Shown piece by piece: positions 6,682 to 13,222 of a stretch of DNA of 16,021 nt. Within the stretch, counting starts at the first letter, position 1. Each line of letters starts with the position of its first letter. This stretch comes from DATDRS01 sp035291605 (lineage in GTDB: Bacteria; Chloroflexota; Anaerolineae; Anaerolineales; UBA6663): contig DATDRS010000058.1 of NCBI GenBank assembly GCA_035291605.1, positions 1 through 16,021 of the forward strand, given 5' to 3'. A program made the position numbers and the translations under genes. Under the pieces are notes generated by a model. That model was not told the DNA's origin, searched no databases, and worked only from the letters and a program-made list of their open reading frames with translations.

Positions 6682-6759
6682 ATCGCGTATGGCATATCGC
6701 CTATCGCGCATCGCCTCTGGCCTGACCTCCTGTGCCATCCGCCCTAGGCGATAAGCGAT
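6682..6759. repeat. Seven-base repeat arrays between fakA and degV2
   Basis: Five plus-sense units start at 6682, 6689, 6696, 6703 and 6710, consensus atcgcct, and end flush against the degV2 start codon. Two units of opposite sense, aggcgat (6746-6752) and aagcgat (6753-6759), face them across 29 bases that contain the ribosome site. The phase is exact in the five-unit block. Confidence 0.75.
6725..6731 (-). promoter_or_regulatory. Perfect Shine-Dalgarno displaced from the degV2 start
   Basis: AGGAGGT on the minus strand is the strongest ribosome site in the window. It is eight bases from the edge of a 35-base heptad block, which in turn abuts the degV2 ATG. Without the block the spacing to ATG would be eight bases, the ideal value. 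Confidence 0.6.
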
Positions 6760-6769
6760 CAGAGAACGG

Positions 6770-8467
6770 CTATTCAGACGATAAGATGTAATGATAATGC
6801 GGCTGGCCGCCGCGGTGGATCTCGACCTGCTGGCCGGGATAGGCGGCGCGGACCGCCTCGGCCTGCGCCTCGGCCTGCTGTTCGGTCACTTCCGCGCCGT
6901 AGTAAAGCGTAATCAGTTCCCGCTCGCCGGCCCCCATCACTTCCAGCAGGCGCATGAGCGTCTCCGGCAGGCCGTCGCCCGCGACCTTGAGCGCGCCGTT
7001 GTGGAGGCCGATGATCTGCCCATCCTGGACGGCGACGCCGTCAATCTCCACCGTCCGGGTGGCCGTGGTGATCTCACCGGTCTCGATGTCCCCGGCGGCC
7101 TTCTCCATCGCCGCGCGCACGGTTTCGAGGTCGCCTTCCGGCGTATAGTTGAGCATCGCGGCGATGCCCTGCGGCACGGTGCGCGTAGGGACGACCCTCA
7201 CCTGCTTCGCCGACAGCTCGGCGGCCTGCTGCGCGGCCAGGATGATGTTCTTGTTGTTGGGCAGGACGACGAGGCGGTTGGTGGACACCCCGCCGATGGC
7301 GTCGAGGATGTCCTGCGTCGAGGGGTTCATCGTCTGCCCGCCGGAGACGATCGAGGCCACGCCGAGCGATCCCAGGACGCGCGAGAGGCCGATCCCGGGC
7401 GAGACCGCGATCACGCCGATCTGGCCTGGCTCGACTCTCGCCAGCGCCACGGCCTCTGCGGCCGGCGCGCTTTCCTGGCCCTCCATCTGGTCAACCAGGT
7501 TTTCCATGTGCACCCCGACCACCGTGCCGTATTCCTCGGCGAGCTCAATCGGCTCGTAACGCTTGGTCTTGAGCAGGTGAACGTGGACGCGGTACAACCC
7601 GTCGCCCTCGCCGACCTGGATGGACGTGCCCATCTGATCGAGACGCGTGTAGAACGTCTGAAGGTTCAGCACCCCGTTGGGGCGGAAGTCCACCACCGTT
7701 TCCCATTCCTGCCCCGGCTCGACCGCCGTCATCGCCGCGCCCACGGCTTCGAGGCTCAGCGTCGGGATGGCCTTCTCAATCGGCTGGTCGAGCGGCTGGC
7801 CGCGCAGATAGCGCAGCATCCCTTCGAGCAAGAAGGCCAGCCCCTTGCCGCCCGCATCCACGACCCCGGCCTGCTTGAGCACGGGCAGCAGCTCGGGCGT
7901 GCGCGCCACCGAGGCCTGTGCCGCGCTCACCGCGCATTCGAGCAGGTGACGCAGGTCGGCGCTGCCGGCCCTGGCCTGAGTGACGGCTTCCGTCGTTTCA
8001 CGGATGACCGTGAGGATCGTGCCTTCAACCGGCTTGCCCACGCCCCGGTAGGCGGTGTCGCGGCCCTCCTGCAGTGCGCTCACCAGCGCGTCGGCGTCGA
8101 ACGTCTCGGCGTTGTCCAGCCCGCGCGCAAAGCCGCGCCAGATTTGCGAGAGGATGACGCCCGAGTTGCCGCGCGCGCCCATGAGCGCGCCGTGGGCGAC
8201 GGCGTGCGCGATCTTGGCCACGTTGTTCTCGCCGCTCTCGGCGATTTCGTTCCACGCCGCCTGCACGGTGAGGAGCATGTTCGTGCCGGTGTCGCCGTCG
8301 GGCACGGGGAAGACGTTGAGCGCGTTGACGGTGGAGTGGTTGGTGTTGAGCCAGGCGAGTGCAGCGCTGGTCAGCCGCTTGAGGCCCTGCCCGTCGCAGT
8401 AGCGGATTGCGGAGGCAAGCCGGATTTGCCGTTCAGCGCGCAGAGTGGTCAGGTCGCGATTCGTCAT
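6770..8467 (-). CDS. fakA: Fatty acid kinase catalytic subunit FakA (YloV, DAK2 domain)
   Basis: FakA uses ATP to phosphorylate fatty acids carried by FakB (DegV) proteins; the acyl-phosphate feeds phospholipid synthesis in bacteria with PlsY/PlsX. The 565-residue protein has an N-terminal DAK2 kinase domain (about 28-225) with the ATP/Mg site NVFPVPDGDTGTNM (51-64), GARGNSGVILSQIWRG (97-112) and GVVDAGGKGLAFLLEG (206-221), then the middle and C-terminal FakA domains (about 250-565). About 22 residues precede the point where B. subtilis YloV would start. Two degV genes follow directly and an Asp23-family gene precedes it, as yloU precedes yloV in Bacillus. The ATG at 8467 has no Shine-Dalgarno and directly follows a stem-loop (8468-8507). 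Confidence 0.93.
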   Translation of the reverse strand: MTNRDLTTLRAERQIRLASAIRYCDGQGLKRLTSAALAWLNTNHSTVNALNVFPVPDGDTGTNMLLTVQAAWNEIAESGENNVAKIAHAVAHGALMGARGNSGVILSQIWRGFARGLDNAETFDADALVSALQEGRDTAYRGVGKPVEGTILTVIRETTEAVTQARAGSADLRHLLECAVSAAQASVARTPELLPVLKQAGVVDAGGKGLAFLLEGMLRYLRGQPLDQPIEKAIPTLSLEAVGAAMTAVEPGQEWETVVDFRPNGVLNLQTFYTRLDQMGTSIQVGEGDGLYRVHVHLLKTKRYEPIELAEEYGTVVGVHMENLVDQMEGQESAPAAEAVALARVEPGQIGVIAVSPGIGLSRVLGSLGVASIVSGGQTMNPSTQDILDAIGGVSTNRLVVLPNNKNIILAAQQAAELSAKQVRVVPTRTVPQGIAAMLNYTPEGDLETVRAAMEKAAGDIETGEITTATRTVEIDGVAVQDGQIIGLHNGALKVAGDGLPETLMRLLEVMGAGERELITLYYGAEVTEQQAEAQAEAVRAAYPGQQVEIHRGGQPHYHYILSSE

Positions 8468-8507
8468 GTTAGCGGGTCAACCATCGGTTTCATCCGTTGA
8501 CACTAAC
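8468..8507 (-). promoter_or_regulatory. Stem-loop filling the asp23-fakA gap
   Basis: Plus-strand arms gttag (8468-8472) with ctaac (8503-8507) and gtcaac (8476-8481) with gttgac (8496-8501) give an 11-bp interrupted stem with a 14-base loop. It lies between the asp23 stop and the fakA ATG. The loop exposes an ATG that opens a nine-codon frame (MKPMVDPLT) whose stop TGA overlaps the fakA ATG. Confidence 0.45.
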
Positions 8508-8508
8508 C

Positions 8509-8868
8509 CTAAGCATCCGGGTGGCTGACGCGCAGGCCCTGCACGTGCACGTTGATGTCGCCCACCGGGAGGCCGAGCGTCTTCTCCACGTTGAAGCGCA
8601 CGAGGTTGGCGATGCTGTTCGCCACCACCGAGATGCGCGTGCCGTACTCGACGATGATGTACAGGTTGATGGTGATCTCGTCGCCATTCACGAGCACTTC
8701 GACGCCATGCCGGGGGTCGTGGGTGAGGATGTTCGTCAGGCCGTCCATCATGTTCTTGGGGGCCATGCCCACGACGCCGTAGGATTGCAGCGCCGCCTGG
8801 CTGGCGATGGTGGCGATGGCGTTCGGCGAGATTTCGATGCGTCCGAGGGATGTGCTTTCGACTGCCAT
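8509..8868 (-). CDS. Asp23/Gls24 family envelope stress response protein (YloU-like)
   Basis: A 119-residue protein with the Asp23/Gls24 fold: a start GRIEISPNAIATIASQAA, then YGVVGMAP, VEVLVNGDEITINLYIIVEYG and a C-terminal VNVEK-like segment with VGDINVHVQGLRV. Family members are abundant small cytosolic proteins, some held at the membrane by a partner; a biochemical activity is not established. Genes of this family commonly sit directly before fakA/yloV, as here, with a 41-base gap. The ATG at 8868 lacks an obvious Shine-Dalgarno and I could not find a convincing promoter in the 133 bases shared with the divergent rpmB. Confidence 0.92.
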   Translation of the reverse strand: MAVESTSLGRIEISPNAIATIASQAALQSYGVVGMAPKNMMDGLTNILTHDPRHGVEVLVNGDEITINLYIIVEYGTRISVVANSIANLVRFNVEKTLGLPVGDINVHVQGLRVSHPDA

Positions 8869-8914
8869 AGGGGTATCTTCAATCGGCGATCTCTGCAGTT
8901 TGTTTTTCCACGGG

Positions 8915-8943
8915 TTGATAGAACGTTTACTCTATGGTAAGAT
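8915..8943 (+). promoter_or_regulatory. Sigma70-type promoter of rpmB
   Basis: TTGATA (8915-8920, five of six consensus) and TAAGAT (8938-8943, four of six) are separated by 17 bases. The leader to the rpmB ATG would be about 50 bases, with AAAGGA ten bases before the start. A short inverted repeat, atagaN9tctat, lies across the spacer. Confidence 0.7.
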
Positions 8944-9001
8944 GCCGCCCGCTGTCTGGAAACCCTGAACTCATCACGCACCAGCAAAGGAAGCAAGCAC
9001 C

Positions 9002-9184
9002 ATGAAATGCGATCACTGCGGCAAAGCCCCGGTGTTTGGGCACAAAGTCTCTCACGCCAAGAACCGCACCCGGCGCCAGTTCCGCCCGAACCTGCAGAAG
9101 GTGTCGGTGATGGAAGGGAACAAGAAGGTTCAGAAAATCTTGTGCGCCAAGTGCATCAAGGCCTTGAGCAAAATCAAGGATTAA
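9002..9184 (+). CDS. rpmB: 50S ribosomal protein L28 (bL28), zinc-binding form
   Basis: The 60-residue protein is full length for bL28, a component of the large ribosomal subunit. It opens MKCDHCGKAPVFGHKVSHA and contains the typical NRTRRQFRPNLQKV segment. Four cysteines in two pairs, CDHC (3-6) and CAKC (48-51), mark the zinc-ribbon version of the protein. It is a single-gene transcript: promoter at 8915-8943 and a strong terminator directly after the stop. In B. subtilis rpmB also neighbours yloU-yloV and rpe, as here. Confidence 0.98.
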   Translation: MKCDHCGKAPVFGHKVSHAKNRTRRQFRPNLQKVSVMEGNKKVQKILCAKCIKALSKIKD

Positions 9185-9206
9185 CCTGAGCCGCTGCTCA
9201 CCCGCC

Positions 9207-9238
9207 AGCCGACCCTTCGAGGTCGGCTTTTTTGTTTT
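9207..9238 (+). terminator. Intrinsic terminator of rpmB
   Basis: A perfect eight-base stem, agccgacc (9207-9214) and ggtcggct (9221-9228), with loop cttcga, is followed by a run of T interrupted by one G. It starts 23 bases after the rpmB stop. Confidence 0.93.
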
Positions 9239-9261
9239 CGGGTCGCGGCCGAAGTGGAGGG

Positions 9262-9288
9262 GCCGGGAGGTTCGCTATCCCCCCTGGC
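9262..9288. other. Weak GC hairpin between rpmB terminator and rpe stop
   Basis: gccgggagg (9262-9270) can pair with cccccctggc (9279-9288) with one wobble and one mismatch. It lies 17 bases beyond the rpe stop in the direction of rpe transcription, but has no T-tract, so termination is uncertain. Confidence 0.25.
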
Positions 9289-9304
9289 GCTCGTGCGCGA
9301 AACG

Positions 9305-9979
9305 CTACCCGGTCGTGCGCGCGTCCGTGAGCTTCCTGGTGATCGTGTGGATGCCCCCGGCGATGCCGTACTCGGACTTGAAAATAGAGTTAGCGGCGAC
9401 GAACACAGTCGCCCCGGCCGCCTGCGCCTGCACGCCCGTATTTTTGTCAATGCCGCCGTCCACCTCGATCTCGGTCTTCAGTCCGCGCGCCTCCACCCAC
9501 TCGCGCAACTGCCGGATCTTGGGCAGGACCTCGGGAATAAACTTTTGTCCGGCGAAACCGGGATGCACGGTCATGGGCAAAACGATGTCGGCCTCGTCCA
9601 GATAATCCTGGACGGCGCTCGCGGGAGTCTCCGGGTTCAGCGCGACGCCCGTCTTTTTGCCCAGCGCCTTGATGTGCCTGAGCACGTCGCGCAGGTTGTC
9701 GGGGCAGGCCTCCACGTGGACGGTCAGGTGGTCCGCCCCGGCCTGGGCAAACGCTTCCAGGTAACGCTCAGGGCTGACGATCATCAGGTGCACGTCGAGC
9801 GGCAAGGTCGTGGCGCGGCGGATGGCCTCTACGACCACCGGCCCCAACGTGATGTTCGGGACGAACTGCCCGTCCATCACGTCCACGTGGATCCAGTCGG
9901 CGCCAGCGGCCTCGCATTCGGCCACCTGCTCGCCCAGTCGCGTGAAATCCGCCGATAAAATCGAAGGAGCAATGATCAT
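9305..9979 (-). CDS. rpe: Ribulose-phosphate 3-epimerase
   Basis: Rpe interconverts D-ribulose 5-phosphate and D-xylulose 5-phosphate in the pentose phosphate pathway. The 224-residue TIM barrel starts with the typical IIAPSILSADF and has the metal-site segments HVDVMDGQFVPN (31-42), DVHLMI (62-67) and MTVHPGFAGQKF, then IEVDGGI near the end, which carries the second catalytic aspartate. Length is normal. The ATG at 9979 has no Shine-Dalgarno but a -10 box eight bases upstream, suggesting a leaderless transcript. It is divergent from the LysE-type exporter with an 86-base gap. Confidence 0.97.
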   Translation of the reverse strand: MIIAPSILSADFTRLGEQVAECEAAGADWIHVDVMDGQFVPNITLGPVVVEAIRRATTLPLDVHLMIVSPERYLEAFAQAGADHLTVHVEACPDNLRDVLRHIKALGKKTGVALNPETPASAVQDYLDEADIVLPMTVHPGFAGQKFIPEVLPKIRQLREWVEARGLKTEIEVDGGIDKNTGVQAQAAGATVFVAANSIFKSEYGIAGGIHTITRKLTDARTTG

Positions 9980-9987
9980 CGGGCGGA

Positions 9988-10016
9988 ATGATACACGACG
10001 GGAGGATGAAAAGCAA
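9988..10016 (-). promoter_or_regulatory. Predicted leaderless promoter of rpe
   Basis: On the minus strand TTGCTT (10016-10011) and TATCAT (9993-9988) are 17 bases apart, and the -10 ends eight bases before the rpe ATG. The -10 matches consensus at five of six positions and is preceded by TG with one base between (TGTATCAT). Transcription would start at about the A of ATG. Confidence 0.6.
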
Positions 10017-10065
10017 GGTTTTATGTTTTTTTCAGCGGATGGAACGGGTAGAGGGATGAGAGGCG

Positions 10066-10683
10066 ATGGATATTCCGATCTTATTCAAGGGCGTTCTGCT
10101 CGGGTTTTCGATTGCCGCGCCGGTCGGGCCGATTGGGGTGCTGTGCATCCGCCGCACGCTCGCGGACGGGCGCGCCGCCGGCTTCGTCTCCGGGTTGGGG
10201 GCGGCGACGGCGGACGCGGTGTACGGCGCGGTCGCCGGGCTCGGGTTGACGTTCATCTCCGACCTGCTGCTCGGCGGGAGTATATGGCTGAGGCTGGTGG
10301 GCGGATTGTTCCTCGGCTATCTTGGCGCCCGGACTTTCCTGTCCAAACCCGCCGAGCAAGGGGCCTCGGCCACGGGGAACGGGCTGCTGGGCGCGTACGC
10401 CTCCACGCTGTTCCTGACCCTGACGAACCCGATGACGATTTTCTCATTCGCGGCGATGTTCGCCGGGGTGGGCGTGGCGGCGGAGGGCGGCGACTACGCC
10501 TCGGCGGGTTTGCTCGTCCTCGGCGTCTTCCTCGGCTCCGCGCTGTGGTGGCTGATCCTGAGCGGCGGGGTGAGCCTGCTCCGCGCGAAGTTTGATGCAC
10601 AAGGGCTGAAATGGGTCAACCGGCTTTCGGGCGCGGTGATTATGGGGTTTGGCGCAGCGGCGCTCGTTAGCCTGGCGGCATGA
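10066..10683 (+). CDS. LysE/RhtB family amino-acid exporter
   Basis: A 205-residue inner-membrane protein of the LysE superfamily, whose members export basic or neutral amino acids or related metabolites by proton antiport. It has about six membrane segments and the family signature near the N-terminus, GFSIAAPVGPIGVLCIRRTL (13-32), followed by SGLGAATADAVYGAVAGLG (42-60). A second conserved stretch is LTLTNPMTIFSF (117-128). Substrate is not predictable. The ATG at 10066 is preceded by GA-rich sequence (GAGGG about ten bases upstream) serving as ribosome site. The gene ends 15 bases before the stop of the convergent lipoprotein gene. Confidence 0.9.
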   Translation: MDIPILFKGVLLGFSIAAPVGPIGVLCIRRTLADGRAAGFVSGLGAATADAVYGAVAGLGLTFISDLLLGGSIWLRLVGGLFLGYLGARTFLSKPAEQGASATGNGLLGAYASTLFLTLTNPMTIFSFAAMFAGVGVAAEGGDYASAGLLVLGVFLGSALWWLILSGGVSLLRAKFDAQGLKWVNRLSGAVIMGFGAAALVSLAA

Positions 10684-10698
10684 GGCGGCGAGGTGAAT

Positions 10699-13170
10699 TT
10701 ACCGGCCTTGCAGCTTGGGATACCACGCCGAGAGGACGGCCTCGGCGGGTTTGCCGCGCACGGAGAGGGACTTGTCGCGCAGCGTCGCCACGGGGTTGTA
10801 GCCGTAGGAGGAGAAGCCTGAAACCCAACCGCGCTCGTTCACGGCGGTGAGCAGCGCCGTGTAAATATCGGCCTGTTCCTGCAAGTCGAGCGCGAAGGGC
10901 GTGTCCAGGCCGCCGGGGTTGAAGTCCTCGAACGAGTAGCACTGGCCGTCGGTGCGCTTCAGGCATTGCGTGGCTGCGCCGTCGGCGGCGTAGTACGCGG
11001 CGTTGATGTGCACCGGTTTGTTGAAGCGCTGCTGGAGGGGGAGGAGCTGCGCGTCCATCAGGCCGCCGGCCGCAGCCGCCATGTCGTTCACCGCCGCCGC
11101 GTTGCTCGCGCTCAGCGCGCTCCACCAGAAGACGCGGATCACGTCCACTGCGTCGAGGAAATTCGGCGGCGTGGGCCACACGTTTTGCCCCATCAAGAGC
11201 TCGAAAGCCAGCGCCCCCCGGTAGTGCGCGCGCACGTTGCTGATCAGGCTGCGCCAGCGGGCCTCGGCGTCCGGCGGGGCTTCGGGTTCGCCGGGGAACG
11301 AGGGGCGCAGCTTGAAATCGCCGACGACGAGCATATCCACGTTCGAGCGGGTCGCGATCTCGGCCTGGGTGAGGAGATGTTGCTGGTAGGCCGCGAACCA
11401 GGCATTCCAAAAGTCCGCCGTGAAGTTGACGCCGTTCCAGTAGTCGCACGCGCCGTAAGGCGTGTAGTGGCAGGTGACGGGATGGAGCATCACGCGCAGG
11501 CCGGAGTTGTGCGCCTGATCCACCATCGGCTTCCACTCGGCGGGGAGGGGCGCGAGCGCCGGGTCAAGCGCGTAAGCGGGGACGGGACTCATGCGGAGCG
11601 CGGTCCCGCGCGGGGTGAAGGCGATCCAGTTGGCCCCGGCAGCCTGGAGGCTTTTCAGCGCCTCACCGTAGAACGGCGTCTGGTTGGGCTGCCACTCGTC
11701 GCTGAAATCGAACCCCGCGAGGAAATTAGGGCGGGGGTTGACGGGCGGCAGCACGCCCGAGGCAGGGGGCGGCTCGGCCAGCCACTGCCACGCCTCCACC
11801 CGGTCCTGCAAGTCCTGCGGCAGAAGAGCGAAGGTGAAGAAGCGCCCGGTCGCGCTGCGCCCCGCCGTCGCCGCGTCGTCCGCCGCGCCGCAGGCATAGT
11901 TGCGGCAGAAGCGGTAAAAGACGCTGCCCTCGATGTCAGTCGGGTTGTAGAGCACGAACTTCCACTGGCTGGGGCCGACCCGCCACATGGGCACGGGCAG
12001 GCTCCACTTGTTGCCCGTGCGGAACTGCATGGTGAGCACGTCGTTGGGCGGCGTGTTGGGCGGCGTCGTCAGCTCAAAGGTCACGCTGGCCGAAGCGCCG
12101 CTGTGCCAGGCCTCCACGTGATCCTCGACGGTCACGTCGTTGAGCGGGACGATCAACTGCCGCACGCGCCTGGCGCCGCTCGAATCGAGCTCGCCGTTCC
12201 ACACGCCGTCGCCGAGTGTGTACTTGTAGTTCAGCACCGTGCCCGCGCTCAGCACGACGATCGTCGCCCAGCGCCCGTCGGCGAAGGGGATCAGCACCGG
12301 CTGGCGCGCCGCGGCGATGGCCGACTCATTCGTGTCGAGCACGAAGGTGTCGCCCAACTGCGTGACGTTCCCCGCCAGGCGCAGGGCCGCCCCGCCGTCG
12401 GTTCCAGGGGGCAGGCGCGCCATAAAAGTGACGTGAACCTGGTTCGGGTCGGGTGAGGCGAAATCCTGGGTCGCGGTTTGCGCGGGGGCGACGGCGACGC
12501 TCTTCTGCGCGGGCTGGAGAAAGCCGTCGGGCGAGAGCATCGTCACGCGCTGCGTCCCCGCCGGGATGTCGAAAATCGCATAGCTCCCATCCCACGCGGT
12601 GACGGCCAGTTTGCCGCCCGCGGCGACGAGGACGCCCATCACGCCCTGGTTGGTGTTGCTGTTCCGCACGACGCCGCTCACCCCCCCGAGATCGCCGACG
12701 AAGGGGGTGTCGGTCCACGCGGCCACGGCGTCGTCGGTGGTCTCGGTGTTTCCGCCGACGAGCAGCAGGCGGTAGGGCACAAACAGGCGCGCGGGCGTCA
12801 CTTCTTCTTCGTAAGTCGGCAGTGCGCGGATGTAGCGGTAGCGCAGCACCGCGCCGACGGTGGCCTTCGCGCCGCCCGTCCACACGTTGTTGCCCGCGCT
12901 GATGAGGGGTACGACGGTGCTCGCGCCGCCGACCTCGTCAATGATCTTGACCGCGGGCGCGGAGCCGGGCGGCGTGTTCGCGGGCGCGCGCAGGGTGAAC
13001 GTGACCAGGCCGGCCGGGAGCGGCGTGGGCGTCGGCCCAACCGGGCGCGGCGTCGGCGATGGCCCCGGCGTGGCGAAAGTGATGATGGGGATGGGAAGCT
13101 TGTCGCACGCGACGGCGAAGAGCAGAATAAGGATGATGAGGGAGCGTTTCATAGAGCGGCGGATGAGCAT
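10699..13170 (-). CDS. Secreted multi-domain lipoprotein with GH113-like barrel
   Basis: An 823-residue predicted lipoprotein: MLIRRSMKRS, a hydrophobic stretch and lipobox AVAC with Cys22, then a Pro/Thr linker. Domains, from pattern: a beta-sandwich similar to CBM20/AMPK starch-binding modules (about 56-150), a carboxypeptidase-regulatory-like domain (GVSGVVRN...DGSYAIFDIPAG, 161-236), a second CBM20-like module (about 245-355: VHVTFMARLP, LAGNVTQLG, NYKYTLGDG), a third (361-462), and a TIM barrel (about 479-818) resembling GH113 beta-mannanases (GANWIAFTP, GLRVMLHPV, FWNAWFAAY, GKPAEAVLSAWY). The two places where GH113 enzymes carry catalytic glutamates read VVGDF (615-619) and HINAAYY (721-727), so activity is doubtful. 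The ATG at 13170 follows TATAAT by six bases; another ATG at 13152 is possible. Confidence 0.8.
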   Translation of the reverse strand: MLIRRSMKRSLIILILLFAVACDKLPIPIITFATPGPSPTPRPVGPTPTPLPAGLVTFTLRAPANTPPGSAPAVKIIDEVGGASTVVPLISAGNNVWTGGAKATVGAVLRYRYIRALPTYEEEVTPARLFVPYRLLLVGGNTETTDDAVAAWTDTPFVGDLGGVSGVVRNSNTNQGVMGVLVAAGGKLAVTAWDGSYAIFDIPAGTQRVTMLSPDGFLQPAQKSVAVAPAQTATQDFASPDPNQVHVTFMARLPPGTDGGAALRLAGNVTQLGDTFVLDTNESAIAAARQPVLIPFADGRWATIVVLSAGTVLNYKYTLGDGVWNGELDSSGARRVRQLIVPLNDVTVEDHVEAWHSGASASVTFELTTPPNTPPNDVLTMQFRTGNKWSLPVPMWRVGPSQWKFVLYNPTDIEGSVFYRFCRNYACGAADDAATAGRSATGRFFTFALLPQDLQDRVEAWQWLAEPPPASGVLPPVNPRPNFLAGFDFSDEWQPNQTPFYGEALKSLQAAGANWIAFTPRGTALRMSPVPAYALDPALAPLPAEWKPMVDQAHNSGLRVMLHPVTCHYTPYGACDYWNGVNFTADFWNAWFAAYQQHLLTQAEIATRSNVDMLVVGDFKLRPSFPGEPEAPPDAEARWRSLISNVRAHYRGALAFELLMGQNVWPTPPNFLDAVDVIRVFWWSALSASNAAAVNDMAAAAGGLMDAQLLPLQQRFNKPVHINAAYYAADGAATQCLKRTDGQCYSFEDFNPGGLDTPFALDLQEQADIYTALLTAVNERGWVSGFSSYGYNPVATLRDKSLSVRGKPAEAVLSAWYPKLQGR

Positions 13171-13176
13171 GAGGGG

Positions 13177-13204
13177 ATTATAGATGACGAGGGGAAAATC
13201 CCAA
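13177..13204 (-). promoter_or_regulatory. Predicted leaderless promoter of the lipoprotein gene
   Basis: The minus strand has a perfect TATAAT (13182-13177) six bases before the ATG at 13170, and TTGGGA (13204-13199, four of six) 16 bases further up. The -35 lies in two identical seven-base units (aatccca on the plus strand at 13197 and 13204). The gene therefore has its own promoter, 20-odd bases after the upstream membrane-protein gene's stop. Confidence 0.6.
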
Positions 13205-13217
13205 ATCCCAACCCTCT
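13197..13217. repeat. Short seven-base tandem repeat before the lipoprotein gene
   Basis: Two identical units aatccca (13197-13203, 13204-13210) are followed by accctct. It is only two to three units long and on its own could be chance, but the period matches the longer arrays elsewhere in the window. Confidence 0.35.
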
Positions 13218-13222
13218 TTCCC

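Noticed and set aside
6791..8500. A 569-codon open frame on the plus strand opposite fakA
   Set aside because: It is antisense to a clear fakA gene, is rich in Arg, Gly and His from high-GC codon complement, and has no recognisable domain.
8876..8900. A leaderless-type -10 box for the asp23-like gene (GAAGAT six bases before ATG)
   Set aside because: It matches consensus at only three of six positions and has no -35 partner.
9241..9300. A small SRP RNA or other ncRNA after rpmB, suggested by GC hairpins
   Set aside because: The conserved SRP tetraloop and internal-loop motifs are missing and the only hairpin is imperfect.
10966..12456. A 496-codon plus-strand open frame opposite the lipoprotein gene
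   Set aside because: It is antisense, Arg/His-rich and without motifs; the minus-strand protein has a signal peptide and ordered domains.
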